From assembly GCA_027532775.1 (NCBI GenBank), contig JAPZTO010000008.1:116001-180000 (forward strand): a DNA stretch of 64,000 nt. Reading direction: 5' to 3'. The stretch is from Beijerinckiaceae bacterium (GTDB lineage: Bacteria > Pseudomonadota > Alphaproteobacteria > Rhizobiales > Beijerinckiaceae). The number at the start of each line of letters is the position of its first letter. The stretch's first letter is position 1. The notes beneath the pieces are model-generated. The model was given only the letters and a program-made list of their open reading frames with translations. It did no database searches and was not told the DNA's origin. Below, piece after piece: positions 17,988-26,429 of the stretch. Position numbers and translations under genes: made by a program.

Positions 17988-19132
17988 GGCGTCCTGTTCC
18001 AGTCCGCCATGCGGTAGCCGATCCCGATCATTCGCCGGAAATTCCAGCGCCAACGGCCGGGCCAGAGCGTATCGGCGATCATTGCAATCGCGATCCAGCG
18101 GAACCAGGTGGCGAAGGTGTTGGAGAGCCCCTGCGGTTCCTCGTAGCCGCGCACCCAGCCATCCTGCCGGCGCAGTCCCTGCCGGATGTCACAGAATCCG
18201 CCATCCGGGTTCTGGAAGGCGAGCAGTTCCGGCAAAAGCGCCGCCAGCCAGGCTTCGATCTCGTTCCGGCGATAATCGAGCAGGTGCCAGCCATGGATCA
18301 GGACATCCACGGCATCGACATCGATGCAGGCGCTGTCGATCCGAGGTGGCAGGGACAGGCAGTAATCCACCGCGCGGTCCTGCCCCTCGAGCGGCCGGTT
18401 CTCATGGTACCAGAGGTGGAAGTTATGCATTGAACCTGCAAAGGCGTGCAGCCTGCGTGTGGCATCGGAAAGCTGTCCGACACCCCAGAAGCCGGTTGTC
18501 GGTTCGCGCAGCCGGTCATGCCAGGCAAAAAGCTGCTGAAGCGCCCGGTTGACGGCATCCGCCGAGCCCGGCTGGTTTTTCCTGAGCAGCAGGAGGAAGC
18601 TCGCGAGATTGACGATGTTGTTTCCCTCCTGCCAGGGATCGCGCAGGTCACGCAGGCTCAGCCAATGGCCGAGCGTCAGCCTGTCGAGAAAGGGCAGAAT
18701 GAACTCGAGCTCGGGCCGGCGTTCCGGTGTCAGCGCCTCGATCGCACCCAGTGTGTAATTGCTGACATGGAAATCGATATAGCCCCAGGTCTCGTGGTGA
18801 TCCGGCTTCTTGAAGACGTCCGCATCCGCCATGCCCGCGATCCGGAACCGTCCGTCCGGCAGCCGGCTCTCCTCTAGCCAGTAGGCCAGCGCCTCGCGCT
18901 CTGCCGCGCTCCAGCTCCCGAGGCCACCGAGCAGGTCGAGGCAGAGGATTCCGTTATAGGTGCCCGGCAGCAGAACGCCCGGCCAACGGGCCGGGTCGTG
19001 ATGCGCGCTGATCCGCATGCAGCCCTTCGGGGCGCCGGGAACCTGCTGCGCTGCGAGCCATTGCAACGTGCGGCTCCGCGCGGCTTCGATGCCGATGGCC
19101 AGCGCCTCGCGGCTGTCGATTGTCCTCAGCAT
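17984..19132 (-). CDS. Conserved hypothetical, probably an alpha/alpha-barrel protein of the sugar operon
   Basis: The 382-residue protein has no signal peptide and no named family I can assign. It is rich in tryptophan, histidine and aromatic residues and has helical repeats with motifs such as LPDGRFRIAG and LAFQNPDGGFCDI, the style of (alpha/alpha)6 toroids found in glycosidases, polysaccharide lyases, epimerases and terpene cyclase-like proteins. Repeats of the form NPDGGF suggest a prenyltransferase/squalene-cyclase-like toroid fold. It is translationally coupled to the GH2 gene and follows the permease gene by 4 bases, so it likely modifies or cleaves the same imported saccharide (inference). 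Confidence 0.75.
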   Translation of the reverse strand: MLRTIDSREALAIGIEAARSRTLQWLAAQQVPGAPKGCMRISAHHDPARWPGVLLPGTYNGILCLDLLGGLGSWSAAEREALAYWLEESRLPDGRFRIAGMADADVFKKPDHHETWGYIDFHVSNYTLGAIEALTPERRPELEFILPFLDRLTLGHWLSLRDLRDPWQEGNNIVNLASFLLLLRKNQPGSADAVNRALQQLFAWHDRLREPTTGFWGVGQLSDATRRLHAFAGSMHNFHLWYHENRPLEGQDRAVDYCLSLPPRIDSACIDVDAVDVLIHGWHLLDYRRNEIEAWLAALLPELLAFQNPDGGFCDIRQGLRRQDGWVRGYEEPQGLSNTFATWFRWIAIAMIADTLWPGRWRWNFRRMIGIGYRMADWNRTP

Positions 19133-19136
19133 CGCC

Positions 19137-19982
19137 TCATCCTTTCACCGCGCCGGCTGCCATGCCCTCCATCACCCGCTTCTGGGCGAAGAGAAACAGC
19201 AGCGCCACCGGCAAGGTGGTCAGCACGGCCAGGGCCATGATCCCCTGGAAGTTGGAACCCAGCTCGCTGTTCATGGACAGCAGCGCTACCGGCAGCGTGT
19301 AGGTATCGGGCGAGCGCGAGATCACCATGATCGGAAACCATTGCGCCCAGTTCAGCAGGAACGTGATCATGGCCACAGTGGCTGTGATCGGCGCCGCCAT
19401 GGGCAGCACCACGCGGGTCAGGATCTGCCATTCGCTGGCGCCGTCGATGACCGCAGCCTCGATCACCTCGTTCGGGATCTTCCGGAAGAATTGCTCGAAC
19501 AGGAAGAATTGCAGTGGCCCGAGTGCGAGGAACAGGATGATGCCGGCATAGGAGCCAAGCAGCCCGAGCTTGAACATGACGAGATAGACCGGGATCACCA
19601 GCAGCATGTAGGGATACATGATCGTCACGAGGAAGCCGTAGCGCACAAGGCTGAAGCCCGGCGCCTTGGGCCGCCGGACGAGCGCATAGGCGCCAAGCGC
19701 GGTGACGATCACGCCCAGAGCCGTCGAGAGCGTGGTGATGACGAGCGAATTGACGACATAGGTCGAGAGATCGACCCCGCCGATCCGGCCAATCTCGGAG
19801 AAGATCTGGAAGTTCAATGTCTCGGGCCAAGGCCGCAGCGGTGCCGAGAGGATGTTCCGCGTCGGCCGGAAGGCCGAGACCAGCATCCACCAATAGGGAT
19901 AGAGAAACAGCAGGCTGGTACCGATGGCCACGCCATAGGCCAGCGCCTGAAGCAGCCGGTTGGGGCGGATGTCGTCATTCAT
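19137..19982 (-). CDS. Carbohydrate ABC transporter permease (MalG/UgpE type)
   Basis: The 281-residue permease (start MNDDIRPNRLLQ at 19982, ATGA overlap with the preceding permease) has six predicted membrane segments and the EAA-loop sequence EAAVIDGASEWQILTRVVLP that docks the ATPase. The segment PYWWMLVSAFRP after the first helix is typical of the CUT1 MalG class. It pairs with the upstream permease and the binding protein to import a sugar. No ATPase gene is present in this operon, so a shared MsmK/UgpC-type ATPase encoded elsewhere must serve it. Confidence 0.9.
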   Translation of the reverse strand: MNDDIRPNRLLQALAYGVAIGTSLLFLYPYWWMLVSAFRPTRNILSAPLRPWPETLNFQIFSEIGRIGGVDLSTYVVNSLVITTLSTALGVIVTALGAYALVRRPKAPGFSLVRYGFLVTIMYPYMLLVIPVYLVMFKLGLLGSYAGIILFLALGPLQFFLFEQFFRKIPNEVIEAAVIDGASEWQILTRVVLPMAAPITATVAMITFLLNWAQWFPIMVISRSPDTYTLPVALLSMNSELGSNFQGIMALAVLTTLPVALLFLFAQKRVMEGMAAGAVKG

Positions 19983-20869
19983 TGGCCCGGCTCCCGGTCG
20001 CCCAGCCGGTAGGCCGTCAGCGACAGCCCGATCACGATGGCGAAGAGGATCGTCGCCATGGCGGTAGCCTCGCCGTAACGGGCCTGGTCGAACAACTGGT
20101 AGGCATAATAGCTGACGAAGTTGGTCTGGTCGTTCGGCCCGCCCTTGGTCATCACCACCACGACGGTGAAGGTCTTGAGAAACTGGATCAGCGCATAGAC
20201 AGAGTTGATGACCAGGGCCGGCCGCAATTGCGGCAGGATGACATAGCGCCAACGCTGCCAGGTTGTCGCGCCGTCGAGATGCGCCGCTTCTTCAAGGGCC
20301 CGGTCGCGGATCGAGAGATTCGCGAGGAAGATGATCATGTAGAAGCCGGCATGGTGCCAGAGTTCCGCAATTAGGATTGCGAGCATCGCGGTATCGAAGC
20401 TGGAAAGTCCGCCGAAGGGCGGCAGGCCGACCATGGTCAGGAAGGCATTGAGCGCACCGAAGGAGCGGTCATAGAGCCAACGCCAGACGACATAGCCCGC
20501 CACATCCGGCGTGATGACCGGCAGGAAGATTGCCAGCCGGAAGAACAGGCTGCCCCGCTTCAGCAGGCGGGAATCGAGCAGGATCGCGAAGCCCAGCGCG
20601 AAGGCGAGGTTCGCGACCACCGAGAGCAAGGTGTAGAGCAGGGTCCGCCCGAGCGAGGCGAGGAAGATCGGATCGGCCAGCACCGCGACGTAATTGGCGA
20701 GGCCGACATAGGTCGGGTTCGGCCGTAGCGCCGTGGCCGAGGCGGTAAAGGAGACCTGGATCGAGAGCAGGATCGGCCAGACCCCGAAAAGGATGGTCAG
20801 GGCTGCGAAGGGGGCGACGAACAGGTAGAAGATCCTGTCACGCGAGAGGGTTGCTAGGATATCTGTCAT
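19979..20869 (-). CDS. Carbohydrate ABC transporter permease (MalF/UgpA type)
   Basis: The 296-residue permease has six membrane helices and an EAA loop EEAAHLDGATTWQRWRYVIL. The N-terminal APFAALTILFGVWPILLSI and the segment FLPVITPDVAGYVVWRWLYD match the CUT1 MalF/UgpA class. Its stop overlaps the start of the second permease. It lies 66 bases after the binding-protein stop, and this gap holds a strong hairpin. Confidence 0.9.
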   Translation of the reverse strand: MTDILATLSRDRIFYLFVAPFAALTILFGVWPILLSIQVSFTASATALRPNPTYVGLANYVAVLADPIFLASLGRTLLYTLLSVVANLAFALGFAILLDSRLLKRGSLFFRLAIFLPVITPDVAGYVVWRWLYDRSFGALNAFLTMVGLPPFGGLSSFDTAMLAILIAELWHHAGFYMIIFLANLSIRDRALEEAAHLDGATTWQRWRYVILPQLRPALVINSVYALIQFLKTFTVVVVMTKGGPNDQTNFVSYYAYQLFDQARYGEATAMATILFAIVIGLSLTAYRLGDREPGQ

Positions 20870-20894
20870 CGGTGGCGATCCCGCGTCACGCTTT

Positions 20895-20917
20895 CCGCCG
20901 GCCCGGAAGGCCGGCGG
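20895..20917 (-). promoter_or_regulatory. Intercistronic hairpin between binding protein and permease genes
   Basis: CCGCCGGCC-N5-GGCCGGCGG forms a perfect 9-bp stem in the gap between the binding-protein gene and the first permease gene. It is not followed by a T-run on the minus strand, so it is unlikely to be a full intrinsic terminator. Similar hairpins elsewhere stabilise upstream mRNA and give more binding protein than permease. Confidence 0.5.
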
Positions 20918-20935
20918 TTCTCCCGCAGCCGGGGA

Positions 20936-22216
20936 TCAGCCCCGCAGCTTGGCGGCGAGGTCGCGCATTTCCTTCGCAGTTTCCGCGATAAACGCCTTCC
21001 AGTCCGCCGGAGGCCGGGCAATGCCGGACAGCAGCTTGCGATGGAAGGCCGCTTCCAGCTCCGGATAGAAGGTATGGATCGATTCCGGGAAATCATAGGC
21101 GACCAGCCGATGCTCGGCCTTGGCGAAATATTGCTGGCGCGGCGAAAGCTTCGAGATGTCGAGATCCTTGCGCATTCCGGCGCCGATATTCTCGAGCGAG
21201 GCCTGCTGGGCTGGCTTCGACAGCATGAAGGCCGCGAATTCCTGCGCCAGTGCCTTGTTCGGCGAGTTTTCCGGAATGGCAATGCCGCGCATCCCGCCGA
21301 TCACCACGGCATTCGGTCGGTCCGCCGCGAATTTCGGCCACGGACCGGAGACGAAATCACCGTTCAGCACCTGCGCGCCATCCCATTTGCGGACGTTCCA
21401 GTCGCCCACGCGGAACATGCCGCCGCGACCGCCCTCGATCACCTGATACATTTCCGCGAAGGAATGGTTGATCGTGTCCGGTGCTACGAAGCGGTAGCTC
21501 GAATAGGTCTTGAGGAATTCCTCGAGCACCTCGGCATGGCCCGGCTGGTCGATGGTGATCTTCCCGTCCGGGTCGATCAGGGTATGCCGCAGGCCCGAGC
21601 CGAATGTGAAGAGATCGAGCATATGGATCAGATCGCGCGGCTTGGCGGCCTGCAATGCCATGCCGAATGTGTCTGCCTGGCCATTGCCGTCCGGATCCTT
21701 GTCACGGAAGGCGGTGGCGAGGGCCTTCACCTCGTCCCAGGTATCGGGGAACTTGCCGCCATTCTTGTCGAGCCAGCTCTTGCGGACACCGAAGGCCATC
21801 TGCACGCGCTGGATCGGGATGATGATCTGCCGGCCCTTGAAGGTCGCGACGCGCATGTCATCCTCGGAGAGGAAGGCCTTGTCCGTGATCGAGCCGGTCA
21901 GCGCCTTCAGGTCCATGACCTTGTTGGTCTGCTGCTGGATCCGGATGACGCGCTCGTAATTGTTGAAGATCAGGTCCGGCGCCGTATCGGTATTCAGCGC
22001 ACTGACGACGCGACCGAACCATTGATCGGTCGGAAAGCTCTGCGACCGAATGGTGACGCCCGGCTTCTGCTTGGCGAATTCGGCGGAAAGCGCCTCGAAC
22101 CACTTGATCCCGTTATCGCCGAGATCATGCCACACGGTCAGCTGCTGGGCCTTGGCCGGCAGGATGGAGGCGGCGGCCACGAAGGCGGCGCATGCGACTT
22201 TGCGTAGGATGCCCAT
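20936..22216 (-). CDS. Extracellular solute-binding protein of a sugar ABC transporter (CUT1)
   Basis: The 426-residue protein (start MGILRKVACAAFVAAASILP at 22216, behind GGGAGGAA) has a Sec signal peptide cleaved near AKA-QQ and then LTVWHDLGDNG, the usual opening of family-1 binding proteins. Further marks are FEALSAEFAKQKPGV, TAPDLIFNN, GKFPDTWDEVKALA and a C-terminal helical lobe. It delivers a sugar or oligosaccharide to the two permeases downstream. It is the first gene of the operon, divergent from the LacI regulator. Confidence 0.9.
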   Translation of the reverse strand: MGILRKVACAAFVAAASILPAKAQQLTVWHDLGDNGIKWFEALSAEFAKQKPGVTIRSQSFPTDQWFGRVVSALNTDTAPDLIFNNYERVIRIQQQTNKVMDLKALTGSITDKAFLSEDDMRVATFKGRQIIIPIQRVQMAFGVRKSWLDKNGGKFPDTWDEVKALATAFRDKDPDGNGQADTFGMALQAAKPRDLIHMLDLFTFGSGLRHTLIDPDGKITIDQPGHAEVLEEFLKTYSSYRFVAPDTINHSFAEMYQVIEGGRGGMFRVGDWNVRKWDGAQVLNGDFVSGPWPKFAADRPNAVVIGGMRGIAIPENSPNKALAQEFAAFMLSKPAQQASLENIGAGMRKDLDISKLSPRQQYFAKAEHRLVAYDFPESIHTFYPELEAAFHRKLLSGIARPPADWKAFIAETAKEMRDLAAKLRG

Positions 22217-22279
22217 CTGTTCCTCCCAGGGCTGTTTTCTTGGCCGGAATTCCGGTTCTTGACTCGATGGGAAAACGAA

Positions 22280-22293
22280 GGAAAACGTTTTCC
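22280..22293. promoter_or_regulatory. LacI-family operator, perfect palindrome GGAAAACGTTTTCC
   Basis: This 14-bp perfect palindrome with a central CG is the classic shape of a LacI/GalR-family operator. It lies in the divergent gap between the binding-protein start (22216) and the LacI-type regulator (22335). Related half-sites GGGAAAACG at 22270 and GGGGAAAAC at 22316 flank it. Binding by the adjacent regulator is inferred. Confidence 0.75.
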
Positions 22294-22334
22294 CTATTGT
22301 GACACTACCACCGATGGGGAAAACTGCAAGCCAG

Positions 22335-23333
22335 ATGACGAAGCGCATGATGCAGGCAAGTTCCATCAAGGAGGTCGCAGCCCTCGCGGGCGTTTCCATC
22401 GCGACCGTTTCCCGCGTGGTGAATGGTGTCGCGAACAAGGCGTCCGACGAGACGGCGGAGCGGGTGCGCAAGGCCATCGTCGCGCTGGATTACCGCCCGA
22501 CCAGCGCCGGGCGTGACCTGCGCCGGCGGACAAGCCGCCTTGTCGCGGTGCTGGCAGCCAATCTTGCGAACCCCGCCATGACGGCGATCGCGGCTTCGGC
22601 CGAGGCTGCCCTGCGGGAGAATGGCCTCGTCATGGTGTTGTGCGATACGCATGATCAGCCGGAACTCCAGGACGAGTATATCCGCGAGATGCTGGCCCAG
22701 CAGGCGCGTGCGATTGTGCTGCTGGGTGCCGTGGACAGCTTTATGCTGCGCCGTGCGCAGGAGAGTTCCATTCCCCTCGTCTTCGTGAACCGACGCGCCC
22801 CTGACGGGCTGATGCGCGGCTTCATCGGGATCGACAACCGGCGCGCGGGCGAGGATGTTGCCCGATGGGCTCTGGCGCGCGGATTGCGAAACGCCGCGCT
22901 GATCCATGCGCCAATCCTGTCCTCAGCAACCCGCGAGCGCGTCCAGGGCATCCTTGCCGGTTTCGCTGCGGCCGGAGCCCCCCTGCATACGAAGCATGTG
23001 CTTGCCCCGCACGCTCCGGACCATCTCCATATCGGCAAGGATGCCGCTCTTGACCTGATCAGCCGTAGTGACAAACCCGACCTGGTGATCTGCACGAGTG
23101 ATCTGATCGCCTTCGGTGTTGCGCGGGCCTGGCGGGAGGCCCTGCCGGGGCAACAGGCACCGAGACTTATCGGCTTTGACGATTCACCGATGAATGAGTG
23201 GCTTGCGCCAAGCCTCAACTCGGTGCGCATCCCCTACGCGGCGTATGGCCGGGCTATTGTGGAAGCCATCCTGGGCGACGACCGCAACACGACGATTGTG
23301 CTTGAACACCAGATCATCGAGCGCCAGACCTGA
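22335..23333 (+). CDS. LacI family transcriptional regulator
   Basis: The approximately 332-residue regulator has the LacI helix-turn-helix near the N-terminus (SSIKEVAALAGVSIATVSRV, with hinge ALDYRPTSAGRDLRR) and a periplasmic-binding-like effector domain (RLVAVLAANLANPAMTAI, VFVNRR, LIGFDDSP, LNSVRIPYAAYG). In-frame ATGs at 22299, 22314, 22335, 22347 and 22350 are possible starts; 22335 is chosen because it leaves a short leader before the HTH and keeps the operator outside the gene. It should repress the divergent sugar operon until its sugar ligand binds. Confidence 0.88.
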   Translation: MTKRMMQASSIKEVAALAGVSIATVSRVVNGVANKASDETAERVRKAIVALDYRPTSAGRDLRRRTSRLVAVLAANLANPAMTAIAASAEAALRENGLVMVLCDTHDQPELQDEYIREMLAQQARAIVLLGAVDSFMLRRAQESSIPLVFVNRRAPDGLMRGFIGIDNRRAGEDVARWALARGLRNAALIHAPILSSATRERVQGILAGFAAAGAPLHTKHVLAPHAPDHLHIGKDAALDLISRSDKPDLVICTSDLIAFGVARAWREALPGQQAPRLIGFDDSPMNEWLAPSLNSVRIPYAAYGRAIVEAILGDDRNTTIVLEHQIIERQT

Positions 23334-23396
23334 AGCGAGCGCGGCGGCATTCCTGCGAACAGTGACATCTTCCGCTTCGGGAAGACCTGCCAGGGC

Positions 23397-24164
23397 TTAC
23401 TGTTCGGGCGTGTTCGCCACGGAGCGGCGGATTTCGTCAGAGAAGATGCGCCCATCTTCCATCCGGATAACGCGATCGGCGAGATCGAGGATGCGGCTAT
23501 CGTGTGTCACGATCAATATGGAAAGGCCGCGCTCCTTGGCGAGCTGCCGCATCAGCGCAATGATCTCGTAACCGGTGGTGCTGTCAAGCGCAGCAGTGGG
23601 TTCGTCGGCCAGCACGAGGGGCGGGCGGGAGACCAGGGCGCGGGCGATGGCGACGCGCTGGCGCTGGCCACCGGAGAGATGCTCCTGTCGCTTGTGCATA
23701 TGATCCGCAAGGCCAACCGTGTCGAGCATGGCCCGGCAGCGCGCGTCGGCATCGGGTGGCAGCGCCCCGCCCTGTGCCTCGAGGCCCATACGCACGTTCT
23801 CGAGCGCAGTAAGGCTGCGATGCAGGTTATGCGCCTGGAAAATGAAGCCGACCTGCCGCCGCGTCAGCACCTGCTCGCTTTCGCGCCCCCCGATGAGGCT
23901 ACGGCCGAGCACGGTGATCTCGCCCTGCTGCAAGGCACGCAAGGCCCCCACCAAGGTCAGCAGCGTGGTTTTCCCGCAGCCGGAAGGGCCCATCAGGAAC
24001 ACCACCTCGCCGGGCCAGATCGTGAGGTTCACGTCGAGCAGAACCTGCCGGTGCGATTCACCCTCGCCGAAGCCGTGGCTCAGGTTCCGGATCACGATGG
24101 CGGGAAGGGTGGAACGCATGCCGACTTCTTTACGCGACACGTCCCCCGGAATGGCGATCCCCAT
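23397..24164 (-). CDS. devA: DevA-type ABC exporter ATP-binding protein
   Basis: The 255-residue ATPase belongs to the MacB/LolD/DevA class: Walker A GPSGCGKTT, signature LSGGQRQRVAIARALVSRPP, Walker B LVLADEPTAALDS and the H-loop in IVTHDSRI. The start at 24164 overlaps the DevC stop (TGATG). Together with the preceding permease and adaptor it forms a DevBCA-type tripartite exporter, which in cyanobacteria exports glycolipids. Here the cargo is unknown. The naming follows family architecture, not a proven function. Confidence 0.82.
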   Translation of the reverse strand: MGIAIPGDVSRKEVGMRSTLPAIVIRNLSHGFGEGESHRQVLLDVNLTIWPGEVVFLMGPSGCGKTTLLTLVGALRALQQGEITVLGRSLIGGRESEQVLTRRQVGFIFQAHNLHRSLTALENVRMGLEAQGGALPPDADARCRAMLDTVGLADHMHKRQEHLSGGQRQRVAIARALVSRPPLVLADEPTAALDSTTGYEIIALMRQLAKERGLSILIVTHDSRILDLADRVIRMEDGRIFSDEIRRSVANTPEQ

Positions 24165-25357
24165 CAAAACACCTCCGCCGGATCGGCGCGGGAGAGGCGC
24201 CGCATGGCGATGGTGCCGGCGAGCACACACATCGTCGCGGTCATCGCGAAGACCATCAGCACCCGATCAGGCGGCATGGTGATGGGCATGGAAACGCCTG
24301 TTCGGACGAGTTCGTAAAGCCCCAGAGAGACAAGCAGCCCAGGCACAAACCCTGCGATCGTCAGGATTGCCGCTTGCTCGTAGACGATGCCGAGCAGCGA
24401 GCGGTTGGTGAAACCAAGCGCCTTGAAGGTCGCGTATTCCGGCATGTGATCCTGTACATCGGTTGAGAGGATCTGGATCACGATCACGATGCCGACCACG
24501 AGGCCCATGATGACACCGAAGGTGAAGATGTAGGCAATCGGCGATTCCTTCACGAGGAAATTGCGGCTCTCGGTGATGAACTCCTCAAGGGTCAGCACTT
24601 TCACATCGGCCCCGGCCACGGCAGCACGTACGCGGTGCGCTACTTCGGTCGGGTCTGCACCCGTCTTCACCCGCAGCACCCCGAGATTCGGTAAGCCTGG
24701 CGACGCTTTTGGAGAGAGAGCAAGAAAGGTCTGGTCCGAAACGATGATCGAGCCTTCCGAGCCGAAGGATGCACCGATCCGGAAAACACCCTCGAACGTG
24801 ACCGTCTTTCCAGCCACCTCGGTTTGCGGGCGCTGGCCGGCCTGAATGGCCTCGATAAAGGCGCGGAAATCCCCGCGCGACCCCGTGTCGAACAGGGCCG
24901 TTCCGGTGATCGAGAGGATGCCCTGCTCGGCGGAGACACCTGGCGTGACGAACGTCTCGTGATCGGTCCGGATTCCGAAGGCGGTAATGATGCCGCGCTC
25001 GCCCTTGCCGTGTCCTTCCGTGCCCGGCTTGATCCAGGTGAGCTGGCCGATATGCATCGTCTCGCCATCGGCGATGCCTTCCACCCCCATGGCCTGGATG
25101 AAACGGCGGCGGGGGAAAGTGCGCAGGTCAATGAGGCTGCGCGCGGCGGGATCAACCAACACGATATCTGCCTTCAATTGCCGATGGAACATCACGGTGG
25201 TGTCGAACAGCATGTTCATGAAGCCCAACTGCATGAAGACCATCAGCACAGCGAAGGCCACGCCGGTGATTGCCATGGAGAACCGCAACGGGTGATGCGC
25301 CAGTTGCAGCCAACCGAGTGGCGTGCGGCCGAACAGGGCTTGAAGGAGCCGTGCCAT
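24164..25357 (-). CDS. devC: DevC-type ABC exporter permease (FtsX/MacB fold)
   Basis: The 397-residue protein has the four-helix FtsX-like layout: one helix near residues 25-50, a large periplasmic domain (about 50-270) and three C-terminal helices (YIFTFGVIMGLVVGIVIVIQ, ILTIAGFVPGLLVSLGLY, VFAMTATMCVLAGTIAM). Sequences such as LGWLQLAHHPLRF, MQLGFMNMLFDTTV and DVQDHMPEYATFKALGF are typical of DevC. It lies 7 bases after the adaptor gene. Confidence 0.85.
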   Translation of the reverse strand: MARLLQALFGRTPLGWLQLAHHPLRFSMAITGVAFAVLMVFMQLGFMNMLFDTTVMFHRQLKADIVLVDPAARSLIDLRTFPRRRFIQAMGVEGIADGETMHIGQLTWIKPGTEGHGKGERGIITAFGIRTDHETFVTPGVSAEQGILSITGTALFDTGSRGDFRAFIEAIQAGQRPQTEVAGKTVTFEGVFRIGASFGSEGSIIVSDQTFLALSPKASPGLPNLGVLRVKTGADPTEVAHRVRAAVAGADVKVLTLEEFITESRNFLVKESPIAYIFTFGVIMGLVVGIVIVIQILSTDVQDHMPEYATFKALGFTNRSLLGIVYEQAAILTIAGFVPGLLVSLGLYELVRTGVSMPITMPPDRVLMVFAMTATMCVLAGTIAMRRLSRADPAEVF

Positions 25358-25364
25358 GCTTTCG

Positions 25365-26429
25365 TCATGCGCCCGGTTGGGGCCCGAAGGCCGCGCGCAC
25401 CTGAAGGCCTGTAAGTCCGGTTACCCGCTGCGAGGATGCCGGGTCGAGCCGCACCATCACCTCGATGACGCGGGCATCGAGCGCCGCGGCGGGATCTTCG
25501 CCGACGATGCTCTGCCGGTTGACCGTGAGGCCGATGCGGTCGATCACGCCGATCAGCGGCTCGGCCAGTGCGCGCGACGTGATCGTTGCGGACTGGCCCG
25601 GGCTCAGGCGGGCAATATCGCTCTCGAATACCTCGGCCCGCACCATCATCACGCGGGTATCGCCCATTTCAAGGAGCCCGTCCTGCCCGACCTGCTCGCC
25701 AGAGCGGGCGAAGCGGCGCAGGATCCGGCCTGCAACCGGCGCACGGATCACCGCGAATTCCAGCGCTGCGCGCGCCTGCTGCACCGAGGCATCGGCTACA
25801 TCGATCTCGGCCCTGGCACTCGCCTCGTCGATGCGATTGCCGGAGGCATCGCGGCTGCGGTTGCGCACCAGTTGCAGTCGCGCGCTTTCGAGCGCCTGTG
25901 TCGAACCTTCAAGTGCAAGGCGCTTGTCGATCAGCGCTGTTTCCTGATAGACGCCGGATTGCTGGAGCCGCTTCAGCCGGTCGAGGTCCCATTTGCTGCG
26001 CTCGCGCTGCGCCTCCTGCTGCTCGAGGGCGGCGGCAAGCATCTTCTCCTGGTTGTCGAGATCCGCGATGAGCTTGCGCAGTTGTGCCTGTCGCAGGGCC
26101 AGCGTTGCCTCAGCCTGCATGAGCGCCGCCGCGAGGCGGGGCCGCGTCTCGAGTACGGCGAGCACCTGGGCGGCTTCAACCCAATCACCCTCATTCACGA
26201 CAATCTCGGCAAGGCGCCCGCCTTCCTGCGTCGTCGGTCCAGTGATCTTCACGCGTTCGGAGACCGGCTCGATCCGCCCCAGCGCCACGACGCGGGCGGG
26301 CTGGAGAGGAAGCGTCAGCCGCTCTGTCGCCACCGGGCTCCGCGATCCCTGAGCGAGGAGGATCGGCAGGCTCGCAACGAGGCCGATGCCGGCGATCACC
26401 GCACCGAAGAGAACAAGGCGACGTGTCAC
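25365..26429 (-). CDS. devB: DevB/HlyD-type periplasmic adaptor (membrane fusion) protein
   Basis: The 354-residue protein starts at a GTG that overlaps the histidine-kinase stop (GTGA). It has an N-terminal membrane anchor (LVLFGAVIAGIGLVASLPIL), a lipoyl-like half motif around GRIEPVSERVKITGP, a long coiled-coil hairpin (about residues 100-210, QAEATLALRQAQLRKL and EQQEAQRERSKWDLDRLK) and the second lipoyl half VIRAPVAGRILRRFARSGEQ. It should bridge the DevCA inner-membrane pump to an outer-membrane channel encoded elsewhere. Confidence 0.87.
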   Translation of the reverse strand: MTRRLVLFGAVIAGIGLVASLPILLAQGSRSPVATERLTLPLQPARVVALGRIEPVSERVKITGPTTQEGGRLAEIVVNEGDWVEAAQVLAVLETRPRLAAALMQAEATLALRQAQLRKLIADLDNQEKMLAAALEQQEAQRERSKWDLDRLKRLQQSGVYQETALIDKRLALEGSTQALESARLQLVRNRSRDASGNRIDEASARAEIDVADASVQQARAALEFAVIRAPVAGRILRRFARSGEQVGQDGLLEMGDTRVMMVRAEVFESDIARLSPGQSATITSRALAEPLIGVIDRIGLTVNRQSIVGEDPAAALDARVIEVMVRLDPASSQRVTGLTGLQVRAAFGPQPGA

